The notes beneath the pieces are model-generated. The model searched no databases. It was not told the DNA's origin and worked only from the letters and a program-made list of their open reading frames with translations. A stretch of 64,000 nt of DNA from Planctomycetota bacterium (GTDB lineage: Bacteria > Planctomycetota > Planctomycetia > Gemmatales > Gemmataceae): contig JACPPF010000018.1 of the NCBI GenBank assembly GCA_016191165.1, positions 88,192 to 152,191 of the forward strand. The letters are read 5' to 3'. Below, one piece after another: positions 8,985 to 16,107 of the stretch. Each line of letters begins with the position of its first letter. The stretch's first letter is position 1. A program made the position numbers and the translations under genes.

Positions 8985-9301
8985 AACATTTCCCTCATGG
9001 ACCCGGAGTCCGGCTCCGGCCAAATGAATGAGAACAAGAACGGCGCGTGAAATCTTTTTCCCTGGGCCAGCTGGCGGAACCCTTCGTGGAGGTTTCCCTG
9101 GAAATTGGTCCATCCTCTCATTCTCTGATGGGAGGGGGCGGCTGTCAAGGATAACTTTGCAATATCGCCACGGAAATTATCCGATTCGGTCCTTCCAGTC
9201 CGTTGCTCGCCTGGCTGAACCAAGACCTCACCGAAACGCAGACGAGGAACGCAGGAGTTTTCCTCCCTTGCGCATTTTTTTTCGAACGGCGTTTTTTTTT
9301 T
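8985..9301. other. Intergenic, no gene seen
   Basis: Upstream region of the minus-strand Met/Gly-rich gene. No frame resembles a protein and no clear promoter could be placed. Confidence 0.5.
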
Positions 9302-9457
9302 GGCCTGGTTCAAACCGAGGTGACAATCCAAATCTACCTGACTTGCCCAAACTTCCCGGCCGGGATACCCCCCGCGCCCCGTGAGAAGTCCTCAAAAAAA
9401 ACCGCTGTAACGTTTTGCCAATTTATAGGTTATGGAGCAAAGGGGACTTCTCACATC
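9302..9457 (+). repeat. Dispersed repeat family 2, copy A
   Basis: A ~156-bp block that matches 61844-61998 over its full length with scattered changes. It starts GGCCTGGTTCAAA like the MITE end, then runs through GTGACAATCC and CCCCGTGAGAAG. An internal hairpin pairs GTGAGAAGTCC (9381-9391) with GGACTTCTCAC (9444-9454) around an A-run. It lies about 355 bases before the outer-membrane protein gene. Confidence 0.75.
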
Positions 9458-9653
9458 AGTCGATGTCAGCAACGGCGTGTTCGCCTTCTTTCGGCAATCC
9501 TTGGGTTACTCGAACCCGACGCCTTTTGAACCACGCCTTTTTTTTGGGATCACGTGGCGATCCCGAATCCGAAGGGTTGGAGGAGGGAGTCGAACGTTTG
9601 CCCACGCCACAGGCTCGGACGTGCCTGGCGGGCGGATTTTCCTTCGTTTCCTC

Positions 9654-9681
9654 TTGACGGCATTTCAAAAGTCATTATCTT
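9654..9681 (+). promoter_or_regulatory. Possible promoter for the barrel protein gene
   Basis: TTGACG (9654-9659), a 16-base spacer, TATCTT (9676-9681). It lies 130 bases ahead of ATG 9812. Prediction only. Confidence 0.4.
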
Positions 9682-9811
9682 CCCCCACCCTTGCCATAGA
9701 TCGAACGAGCGTGCCGGCGCATCCGGGAGCGGGTTTCTCGGGGGAGAGGCCTCCCGGCGCGAGTCAGGCTCGAAGGTGGAAACGCCTTCGGCTCCGAAGG
9801 AGATGCCAGTT

Positions 9812-10990
9812 ATGCGCATGCGTATCCGTTGGATATTGCTCTTCCTGGGACTCATGCTGATTCCGGGCGGCGCCAGCGCCCAGACCGACGTGGCCCCCGT
9901 GATCTTCACAGGGCCCCTGAGCCACATCCCCTATGACGGACCAGGCGTTTACGTCGCGTTCCAGATGCTCTACATGAAAACCAACCGCCCCCTGGGGGCG
10001 CAACAAATCGCCACGCGCGGCTGGTACGACCTCGACGGCAGCGTAACCGGGACCGTGGGCGGATACGTCGGCAGCAAGGAGGAAGCCCTCACCACCAACA
10101 TGGTCCGCGGTCCGGGCAATTATCAACCCGGCTGGGACTTCCGCCTCGGATACAAGTTCCAAAACAACATCACCGTCGAGATCGGCTGGCGCCATCTGGT
10201 GCAGGCGGAATATAGCGCCGTGGCCTCGCTCATTCCGCCGACTTTCAACTCCGGAATCCAATTCGAGAACACGTTTCTCAGCGCCCCGGTGTCGAATTTC
10301 ACGAACGACTGGGCCGGTGCGCCGCAGAATATCCCAGGCATCTCGGGCGCTTCGACGTATGGCATCTTCAACGCCGCCTCGATCATGAAGATCGATTTCA
10401 CCCAGCGCTACGACATTTATGAGATTAACGCCCGGTTGCCGATCTGGCAGACCGCGAATCATCGCAGTTATGGTTTGCTCGGTCCGCGCATCACCTGGAT
10501 CTGGGATCGGTTCCGCTGGAAAAGCGTCGATACCGATGCGGCCGGCGATTCCGGTCCGTTCAATCAAGCAACCTACTCCAACACGATTTCCAATCGCATG
10601 TACGGCATTCATGCCGGCTTTGGCAACGACTGGTTCCTCGGCTCGACGCCGATCGGCGGATTCGCCTTCAATCTCGATGTCGAAGGCGGGCTCTACCTCA
10701 ACCTGGTCAAGGCTCGAGCCGCGTGGGAACGCGGCGACCGCGGTGTCGGCGCCTCGCGCGGCCGGCGCTTTAGTTCGCTGGTTCCCGGAGCGGAGCTCCG
10801 CGCGGGATTCAAGTGGTATCCCTGGGAGGCCATTTCCATCGAGGTCGCCTACGACATTCAGACCTACTTCAACACCATCGCCTCGCATGAGCCGGTTGAC
10901 TTCAACATGGGCTCGGTCGATCCGCAGTACGACGCGCAGTTCTTCCGCTGGTTCTACGGCCTGCGCATCGGCATCGGGTTCGTGTTCTGA
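9812..10990 (+). CDS. Putative outer-membrane beta-barrel protein
   Basis: 392 residues. ATG 9812 is preferred over ATG 9803 because AAGGAG lies nine bases before it and a signal peptide (MRMRIRWILLFLGLMLIPGG, then ASAQ) follows at once. The mature chain alternates polar and aromatic residues (WDFRLGYKFQNNITVEIGWR, GLLGPRITWIWDRFRWKS) and ends ..FRWFYGLRIGIGFVF with a terminal Phe, as barrel proteins do. It resembles large planctomycete outer-membrane families in style, but no family was recognised. A pore or surface role is inferred. Confidence 0.7.
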   Translation: MRMRIRWILLFLGLMLIPGGASAQTDVAPVIFTGPLSHIPYDGPGVYVAFQMLYMKTNRPLGAQQIATRGWYDLDGSVTGTVGGYVGSKEEALTTNMVRGPGNYQPGWDFRLGYKFQNNITVEIGWRHLVQAEYSAVASLIPPTFNSGIQFENTFLSAPVSNFTNDWAGAPQNIPGISGASTYGIFNAASIMKIDFTQRYDIYEINARLPIWQTANHRSYGLLGPRITWIWDRFRWKSVDTDAAGDSGPFNQATYSNTISNRMYGIHAGFGNDWFLGSTPIGGFAFNLDVEGGLYLNLVKARAAWERGDRGVGASRGRRFSSLVPGAELRAGFKWYPWEAISIEVAYDIQTYFNTIASHEPVDFNMGSVDPQYDAQFFRWFYGLRIGIGFVF

Positions 10991-11009
10991 GCAGCGCGCC
11001 CGCCCAATC

Positions 11010-11302
11010 AGGCGCAAGTCGGATTCCAGCCAATGCCGACTTTGCGCTTTTTGGTGAGCCGACGAGTGCGAGCGTGGAGGTGGTTCCAAGCCGCATCGGC
11101 GGTCATCTGTTTGGGTTGCGTGGTGGAGTTTCTCTTGCCCGAGGCCAGCGTGTGTTGACTCCAACCACCGCGTTCCAAATCTGAAACGCGCGGATTCCTC
11201 CCGCCGGTTTGCCATCTTCGGCAAGCGTCCGCGCGCGACGGCGGGCATCAAGAACGGCACCCGCGCCGCTTGCAAATAACGAATCACCTCGACACAGTAA
11301 TA
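11010..11302 (-). mobile_element. Transposase remnant (IS4-like superfamily)
   Basis: Read on the minus strand, 11302-11198 encodes CVEVIRYLQAARVPFLMPAV followed by ARGR, which resembles a conserved segment of IS4/IS1634-type transposases (VxRYLxxxxxPFLMPxVxRGR). After a frame change the text continues GGWSQHTLASGKRNSTTQ, like the next transposase block. No start, catalytic triad or terminal repeats remain. It abuts the truncated methyltransferase and marks the left side of the island. Confidence 0.5.
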
Positions 11303-11553
11303 CCCGCGATCCGCTCCGCTGCTTTCTGTTTCGCTCGGCTGATCGGCTCTGCCAGAAAGTCGATGCCTGTGACCCTGTGGCCTCGGCTGGCCAAGAATAG
11401 GGCGTTGTCCCCCGTGCCGCAACCTGCGTCGAGAATCGAGCCGGTGATCTGGTCGGCTACGTCGATGAACGGCTTCTGCATTCTGCCAATGTCCCAAGGG
11501 GGTTGGCCGGAATAAAGTGATGCAAAGGTGTTCTTGTTCGGTACGTCGCTCAT
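11284..11553 (-). pseudogene. Truncated class I SAM-dependent methyltransferase
   Basis: 89 residues only, where the family normally has about 200. The N-terminal half is intact, with SILDAGCGTGDNALFLASRG as motif I and VTGIDFLAEPI as motif II. The homologous part ends around AAERIAG (about 11305), and a stop follows a few codons into transposase-like sequence. Insertion of the element probably removed the C-terminal half. It reads divergently from the acetyltransferase operon, whose start is 28 bases away, so the two may share a promoter region. Confidence 0.8.
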
Positions 11554-11581
11554 GATGGTCCTCCTTGGTTCATTCTAGGGT

Positions 11582-12097
11582 ATGACAATGACGGAACAGG
11601 CCATGCAAGTTCGTTTGGACGCGCCTGCTGATGCAGCAGCAATCGCCGAGATTTACAACCAGGGCATCGAAGATCGTGTGGCGACATTTGAGACGAGGTT
11701 GCGAAACGCTGAGGACGTTGCTGCCTGGTTCGATGGTGTTCACCCTGTTGTCGTTGCCGAGGATGAGGGGCGGGTAATCGCATTCGCCGCCACGTCGTCC
11801 TACCGGCCTCGTGCTTGTTACAAAGGAATCGGCGAGGTATCGGTGTACGTCGCAAGGAAAGCACGACGCCGTGGGGCTGGTCGCTTGGTACTCCAGACTC
11901 TCATCACTGCCTGCGAAGAGGCCGGATACTGGAAGCTCGTGTCTCGTGTCTTTCTCGACAACACGGCAAGCCGCCATCTGATTCGCTCACTTGGTTTCCG
12001 TGAAGTCGGCGTCTATGAAAAGCATGGGCAGCTTGACGGCGTGTGGCGGGACGTGCTGATCGTTGAGCGGCTGATCCAGGGTAACATCGAGCCATGA
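11582..12097 (+). CDS. GNAT N-acetyltransferase, ArsN/phosphinothricin type
   Basis: 171 residues. IYNQGIEDRVATFETRLRN near the N-terminus and the acetyl-CoA loop ARKARRRGAGRLVLQ are characteristic of the phosphinothricin/arsinothricin N-acetyltransferase group (ArsN1-like), as is GFREVGVYEKHGQLDGVWRD. Members acetylate the amino group of glutamate-mimic toxins. It is the first gene of a tightly packed set; its TGA overlaps the next ATG (ATGA at 12094). A nearby LMW-phosphatase-type protein is reminiscent of arsenic-resistance neighbourhoods, but no arsenic transporter is present. Substrate is inferred. Confidence 0.8.
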   Translation: MTMTEQAMQVRLDAPADAAAIAEIYNQGIEDRVATFETRLRNAEDVAAWFDGVHPVVVAEDEGRVIAFAATSSYRPRACYKGIGEVSVYVARKARRRGAGRLVLQTLITACEEAGYWKLVSRVFLDNTASRHLIRSLGFREVGVYEKHGQLDGVWRDVLIVERLIQGNIEP

Positions 12098-12188
12098 CCA
12101 AAAATCTCTGCGAGTCATGCCGGTGGATGCGTGAAGGGAGCCCAGGTCACGCTTCTTGCTTTGCGAGTTGACGACCAAGAAGAATTGA
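12094..12188 (+). pseudogene. Small Cys-rich protein, frameshifted
   Basis: ATG 12094 overlaps the acetyltransferase stop. The frame reads MTKNLCESCRWMREG and, unshifted, stops at 12171. Another frame continues RSRFLLCELTTKKN and stops at 12188, three bases before the next ATG. Together they give a ~31-residue Cx2C...C mini-protein of the CESCxxMRE..SRFLLC kind known from planctomycetes. The two halves are one base out of register within 12136-12145. It may be decayed or a sequencing error. Confidence 0.5.
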
Positions 12189-12191
12189 ACG

Positions 12192-12926
12192 ATGGTGAAA
12201 CGGAAGACAATCCTGTTCCTTTGCACCGGCAATTACTATCGCAGCCGGTTCGCCGAGGTTCTCTTCGTCTCCGTGGTGAAGAAGGTAGGCTTGCCGTGGG
12301 ATGCGTCGTCCAGAGCTTTGGCGATTGAGCGTGGCATCAACAATGTCGGCCCTATGGCGATGACGGCGATCAAAGCACTCGAAGCAATGGGCATTCGTGA
12401 GGTCGAGCGATGCGGTCGGCTTCCTGCCCAGGTGACAATGGGCGAGCTTGAACAAGCCGATGTGATCGTTGCCCTCAAACACGCCGAGCATCTGCCGCTG
12501 TTGCAAGAGAGGTTTCCTGCCTTCGCTGAGAAGGTCGAGTTTTGGCATGTTGACGATGCACCCGACGCCTTGCCGATCATCGAGAGCAAGATCAATGACC
12601 TTTTGGCTCGTCTCCTCGGAGGCGGTGGTGAATCTCCACCACAACCAGAGCCGGAAAAGAAGCCTGCTACGGTAACTCCCAAGAAAGCGATGACGGCCAA
12701 GGTCGGCAGAGAAACAGCAGGACGGCGTGGCAAAGGCGTAACCACGGTATTCGACTTGCCGCTGGATGAAGAATCCCTGCGGGAACTTGCGGCCAAGCTC
12801 AAGCAACGGTGCGGCACTGGAGGCACAGTCAAGGATAGGCGCATCGAAATCCAGGGCGATCAGCGAGAACGCATTGTGGCCGAGCTTGAGAAGCTCGGGT
12901 TCAAGGTCAAGCGGGTCGGTGGGTGA
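12192..12926 (+). CDS. Low-molecular-weight phosphatase fused to a SUI1/eIF1 domain
   Basis: 244 residues in one uninterrupted frame. Residues 1-150 form an LMW protein-tyrosine-phosphatase/arsenate-reductase-like domain: P-loop C11-TGNYY-R17-S, and a late acidic loop WHVDDAPD. A proline/lysine linker follows. Residues 180-244 match a SUI1 (eIF1/YciH) domain: VTTVFDLPLDEESLRELA, then CGTGGTVKDRRIEIQGDQR and LGFKVKRVGG. SUI1 proteins act in translation start-site selection. This combination is unusual. The gene follows the Cys mini-protein by three bases and precedes the HTH gene by three bases. What the phosphatase domain acts on is unknown. Confidence 0.8.
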   Translation: MVKRKTILFLCTGNYYRSRFAEVLFVSVVKKVGLPWDASSRALAIERGINNVGPMAMTAIKALEAMGIREVERCGRLPAQVTMGELEQADVIVALKHAEHLPLLQERFPAFAEKVEFWHVDDAPDALPIIESKINDLLARLLGGGGESPPQPEPEKKPATVTPKKAMTAKVGRETAGRRGKGVTTVFDLPLDEESLRELAAKLKQRCGTGGTVKDRRIEIQGDQRERIVAELEKLGFKVKRVGG

Positions 12927-12929
12927 GCC

Positions 12930-13163
12930 ATGACAATCGACTCTCTCCTCGATGCCTGCGAGCTTGTCTTGCAAGAGCAAGGTGAACCGCAGAGCAGCTA
13001 CTGGCTGGCATCGCAGGTCATGGAAATGGAACTGTGGCGAGCGAGTGAGGCGGACGTGCGAGACGCCCTCGGCAAAGACATTGCGAAGCTGGGCCAGTCG
13101 TCCCGCTTTGTCGCCTTGCCGGACGACGAATTCGCCCTGCGTTCATGGAGTGAGGAAAAATGA
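12930..13163 (+). CDS. Small winged-helix (HARE-HTH-like) protein
   Basis: 77 residues. The pattern LLDACELVLQEQGEP..YWLASQVM....LW....DVRDALGKDIAKLGQSSRF resembles the HARE-HTH domain found in RNA polymerase delta-like proteins and at the ends of restriction or chromatin proteins. Here it stands alone. It starts three bases after the phosphatase-SUI1 stop, so it is probably translated from the same mRNA. Function is unknown; nucleic-acid binding is inferred from the fold. Confidence 0.5.
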   Translation: MTIDSLLDACELVLQEQGEPQSSYWLASQVMEMELWRASEADVRDALGKDIAKLGQSSRFVALPDDEFALRSWSEEK

Positions 13164-13392
13164 AGCGACCGTTGCCCAAATCGCCTGCCCAATTCCTTGC
13201 GCCTTTTTGCCTCGGTCTGCGTCTGTATGGTCGGGACGGCTGATGGTCAACGTCGGCCAGGCATCGAGAACGCGTTGCTGCTCGGCGTTGAAAGATTCGG
13301 TTTCCGGCGTTTTGCGCAAACCGGCGTCAAACGGAATTGCATCGTTGCCGAACGTTGTTTTGGCGCGCAGGTTGTGTCGAGGCGTGATCCCG

Positions 13393-13433
13393 TTTTGGCT
13401 CTCATGGTCCTGGTTCGAATCCAGGCGGGGTAG
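13393..13433 (+). tRNA. tRNA-Gln(TTG) 3'-half remnant, probable attachment site
   Basis: From the anticodon loop TTTTGGC (13393-13399) through the T-arm CCTGG-TTCGAAT-CCAGG to the acceptor strand CGGGGTA plus discriminator G, the sequence is tRNA-Gln. The 5' half is missing: the bases before the loop cannot pair with TCTCA, and no TACCCCG acceptor strand lies upstream. A tRNA-style terminator follows. This is what integration and later decay at a tRNA gene leave behind. Confidence 0.7.
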
Positions 13434-13441
13434 TTGAAAGT

Positions 13442-13476
13442 AAAAGCCGCAAACATTAGGGTTCGCGGCTTTTTTC
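13442..13476 (+). terminator. Terminator after the tRNA-Gln remnant
   Basis: AAGCCGC (13444-13450), 14-base loop, GCGGCTT (13465-13471), then TTTTT. Nine bases beyond the tRNA fragment, so it belonged to the original tRNA gene. Confidence 0.75.
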
Positions 13477-13576
13477 ATTTTCGGGGCCGAGGTGTAAAAT
13501 CCGGCATAGGAGCCTCCACGAAAAGGGCTATCGACCGTCATACACAAATTTACCTACGCCCCAGCGGGCAGGCGGC

Positions 13577-14377
13577 TCAACGCCCGGTGGCCAGCCATTT
13601 CACGCCGTCGGCGACCCATCCAGCATGCCAGGTGTGCGGGGTCTTTTTCTCGTCGCGGTATTCGTGCGGGATGCCCAGGCTTTTCATCAACGTGTGCGCT
13701 TGCTGGTGCTGCGTGCGAAAATTCTCGTAGCCGACAATTGCCAGCCGCGGTTCTTTGCCGAGCGTCTTCGCCCGCATTTCCAATAGTTTGGTGAGTTGGT
13801 ACTTCTCGAAGTTCGCCTGGGTTCCGAAGATCTCGCCCATGCCGAAGCGATTCGGCATCGCCATCATGAGCGGCGCATCCCACGCGACTGCTTTCGCAAA
13901 CAGGTCAGGATGCCGCAAAAGCAGCGAAAACGCCCCCCAGCCCGATTTGCTGAACCCCAGGAGCCAGCGCACCACCGAGACGGGGTAGTGCTTTTCGATG
14001 AATGGCAAAACGACCTTGAGGAAAAACGCTTCTTGCCGAATCTTGGCGTCGGTCGGATGATCCGCATACCAGGGCATGTGGCTGAACCGCATTTCGACGC
14101 AGATGACGTGGTATTTGTTGTGCAGGTTGTGCTTCTTGATTTCGGCCAGGCCATCGCCCCAGCGTCGCGAGTTCTTCGCATCGACCGGCAAGACATAGAG
14201 AACGGGGTAGCGCTTGCCCTTTTCCATGCGATCGGGCAAGAGGACACGAATCTCGCTGGCGCCGGCCTGGTATTCGGATTCGATACGGTGGGTGCGGATG
14301 CCAGCGACCTGGGCAGATGCGTTGCCGAATGTAAGCAACAGGGCCGAGATCAGGAGGACGGGATTTTTAATGCACAT
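13577..14377 (-). CDS. Secreted esterase-like alpha/beta hydrolase
   Basis: 266 residues from ATG 14377, which has GGGG upstream and opens a signal peptide (MCIKNPVLLISALLLTFGNA). An esterase D/putative-esterase fold follows, with RYPVLYVLPV as an early strand and GFSKSGWGAF around Ser143 as the nucleophile elbow; the usual GxSxG is here GxSxS. His in KTPHTWHAGW near the C-terminus is the likely catalytic His. The substrate is not identifiable. The gene sits beside the tRNA remnant and points toward it. Confidence 0.75.
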   Translation of the reverse strand: MCIKNPVLLISALLLTFGNASAQVAGIRTHRIESEYQAGASEIRVLLPDRMEKGKRYPVLYVLPVDAKNSRRWGDGLAEIKKHNLHNKYHVICVEMRFSHMPWYADHPTDAKIRQEAFFLKVVLPFIEKHYPVSVVRWLLGFSKSGWGAFSLLLRHPDLFAKAVAWDAPLMMAMPNRFGMGEIFGTQANFEKYQLTKLLEMRAKTLGKEPRLAIVGYENFRTQHQQAHTLMKSLGIPHEYRDEKKTPHTWHAGWVADGVKWLATGR

Positions 14378-14566
14378 GGCACACCCCTGCAGTTGACGTT
14401 GATGGTTGATTTTGTCGGACCAGCATGTCACAATGAAAGGAAATATAATAAAAATCGGCGTGCGGCGGAGCCGACGAGGTTTTGGCTCACCTGCCCAACC
14501 GCTGCCGAAGGGTCATTCTAATCGAGTTGGTTTACCTCGCTACCTTTGGAGCAAGGAGATGGTCGG

Positions 14567-14776
14567 ATGAATATCGATTCGATTGTGCCCCATTCGATTC
14601 CTGTAACGGCGCCTGGCGGCCAGATCAAGGAATCCACCGTTGAGCCGGAAGCGGAGCGGGACGCCGACTATGAGCCAATCCCAGGGCAAGGCTCGGTCAC
14701 CGTGACCGTCCGCTATCGCTTCCGGGGTCGTGGACAGCCCCTGCCTTATGACCTGGACGAGGAGGATGGCGAATGA
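14567..14776 (+). CDS. Small acidic protein, unknown
   Basis: 69 residues. ATG 14567 has AAGGAG eight bases upstream. The chain is acidic (ends PYDLDEEDGE), has no membrane segment and includes SVTVTVRYRFRGRG, possibly one beta hairpin. Its stop overlaps the next gene's start (ATGA at 14773), so both are translated together, as in many two-gene toxin/immunity or enzyme/chaperone pairs. No family recognised. Confidence 0.65.
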   Translation: MNIDSIVPHSIPVTAPGGQIKESTVEPEAERDADYEPIPGQGSVTVTVRYRFRGRGQPLPYDLDEEDGE

Positions 14777-15294
14777 CGTTGGAGCCATTCTGGATTCATG
14801 TTGACGAGCGGACCTTGCGTCAGGGCGACCTGCTTCCTGGCTGCATGGTGCCAATCTTCAGCAATATGTCGCCAGCTACCGTTGTTCAGGAAATCGTAAC
14901 TGATGAATTTGACCTCATCACCCTGACACAAAGTTGCGATCTGGAACAGCGCAAGGTTCGCTTGATTGCAACCTGTCCCGTCTTCTCGGTGTCGCAGTTT
15001 GAAAGCGTAAACCCTGGATTCGCCAAGAAAGGACGCTGGAACGAAGTTCTCAAAGGCAGGATCGAAGGACTGCACCTTCTTGCCTCTCCAACGAATCCGC
15101 CAAACAACCGGGAAGCGTTGGTTGTCGATTTCCGCGAAATATACAGCCTGCCTTTTGAATACCTTGAAACGCACCGGGGAACAATCAATCCGCGTTGGCG
15201 CCTGCGGTCACCATTCCTCGAACATTTTTCCCAGGCCTTCGCACGCTTCTTCATGCGGGTTGGGCTACCCTCGACGATTCCGGCATTTCCATGA
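14773..15294 (+). CDS. Conserved-looking protein with LTQSCDLE motif, unknown
   Basis: 173 residues, soluble. The core LITLTQSCDLEQRKVRLIAT and the flanking LRQGDLLPGC resemble a scattered bacterial family of unknown role that usually has a (S/T)QSCDLE signature. It is translationally coupled to the 69-residue protein before it. The lower GC and isolated position between an esterase and methyltransferases suggest a mobile accessory pair. No function is claimed. Confidence 0.65.
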   Translation: MTLEPFWIHVDERTLRQGDLLPGCMVPIFSNMSPATVVQEIVTDEFDLITLTQSCDLEQRKVRLIATCPVFSVSQFESVNPGFAKKGRWNEVLKGRIEGLHLLASPTNPPNNREALVVDFREIYSLPFEYLETHRGTINPRWRLRSPFLEHFSQAFARFFMRVGLPSTIPAFP

Positions 15295-15309
15295 TTGGCC
15301 TCGGCTCAA

Positions 15310-16104
15310 TCAAGGTCGGACTCGCGAAGCTTGTTTTCGTCCCGCCACCAGATACCCATAACTTCTTAGCCGCCCGAACCACCAGGGGCAAGCCACCCTG
15401 CCGTCGGCGCGAAGGCTCACGGGCCGTACTTCCGTGATCTCGAAGCCCGCCGCGTGCATCAGACTCGCGAGTTCGCGGCGTGTGAACAGGTGCATGGTCA
15501 GCCGGCCGATGCCGTCGTGCGCGGGCATTTCATAGTCGCCGGTCGCGCCGCGGCCGAGCCACGCATTCCACATCTCCCGGAACAGCAAGCGCCGCCCATG
15601 CCGGGTCCAGATGTTAAACCAGCGGTTGTGCACATGAACCACGAACACGCCGCCGGGCCGCAGAACCCGAAAGACGTGCGCAAGACATCGGCGCCGCGCA
15701 TCGGCGCCGACGATCAGGCCGAGCGTGCTGAACAGACACGCGGCGTGATCGAACGACGCGTCCGGGAACCCATCCAACTCCACGAGGTTGGCGCAGACGG
15801 ATGGGATGTCAAGCCGCAGCGAGGCTGATTTCTCACCCAGCACCTTCAGCATCTCCGGTGAAAGGTCGACGGCAACCGGTCGATATCCATGCTGGGCGAG
15901 CGTGATAGCCAGGCGCCCCGTGCCGCAGCCGAGGTCGAGGATGCGTCCCACGGGTTGGCATTTTTCGAGGACAAATGCCTGATCGATTTGAAGGAGCGGC
16001 GTGTCGGCGAGGGATTGATCGTAGGCGCGCGCGACGGCGGGATCGTGGAAATAATCCCACAGGGCGCGCGAAACACCGGGCGGAAGTTGCCAGTCGGCAG
16101 GCAT
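15310..16104 (-). CDS. Class I SAM-dependent methyltransferase
   Basis: 264 residues. Motif I is RILDLGCGTGRLAI (about residues 53-66), motif II VAVDLSPEML, and motif IV around FDHAACLFSTLGL; HVFRVLRPGGVFVVHVHN is the post-motif strand. These are diagnostic of small-molecule or lipid methyltransferases of the UbiE/Methyltransf_25 type. It begins four bases after the stop of the methyltransferase upstream (16108), so the two form a pair. The substrate is unknown. Confidence 0.88.
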   Translation of the reverse strand: MPADWQLPPGVSRALWDYFHDPAVARAYDQSLADTPLLQIDQAFVLEKCQPVGRILDLGCGTGRLAITLAQHGYRPVAVDLSPEMLKVLGEKSASLRLDIPSVCANLVELDGFPDASFDHAACLFSTLGLIVGADARRRCLAHVFRVLRPGGVFVVHVHNRWFNIWTRHGRRLLFREMWNAWLGRGATGDYEMPAHDGIGRLTMHLFTRRELASLMHAAGFEITEVRPVSLRADGRVACPWWFGRLRSYGYLVAGRKQASRVRP

Positions 16105-16107
16105 GGG

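Larger units (their letters stand above)
11010..13433. other. Probable genomic island between a transposase remnant and a tRNA-Gln remnant
   Basis: The stretch holds a decayed transposase, a truncated methyltransferase, a compact four-gene operon and, at its right end, the 3' half of a tRNA-Gln gene. Base composition is visibly less GC-biased than the neighbours. Integrases use tRNA 3' ends as attachment sites, so the right boundary at the tRNA fragment is plausible. No integrase gene is left, and the left boundary is approximate. Confidence 0.5.

Noticed and set aside
11582..12926. An arsenic-resistance operon
   Set aside because: The acetyltransferase and phosphatase-like domain hint at it, but there is no arsenite pump, ArsR or ArsM-like gene, and the phosphatase domain carries a SUI1 fusion instead.
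13160..13243. A 27-codon frame overlapping the stop of the HTH gene (ATGA)
   Set aside because: It is too short, has no recognisable motif and runs into degenerate sequence before the tRNA remnant. It may be the stub of a lost operon gene, but it cannot be supported.
13143..13547. A minus-strand frame across the tRNA-Gln fragment (LDSNQDHESQN text)
   Set aside because: This peptide pattern is the well-known false translation of a tRNA gene on the opposite strand.
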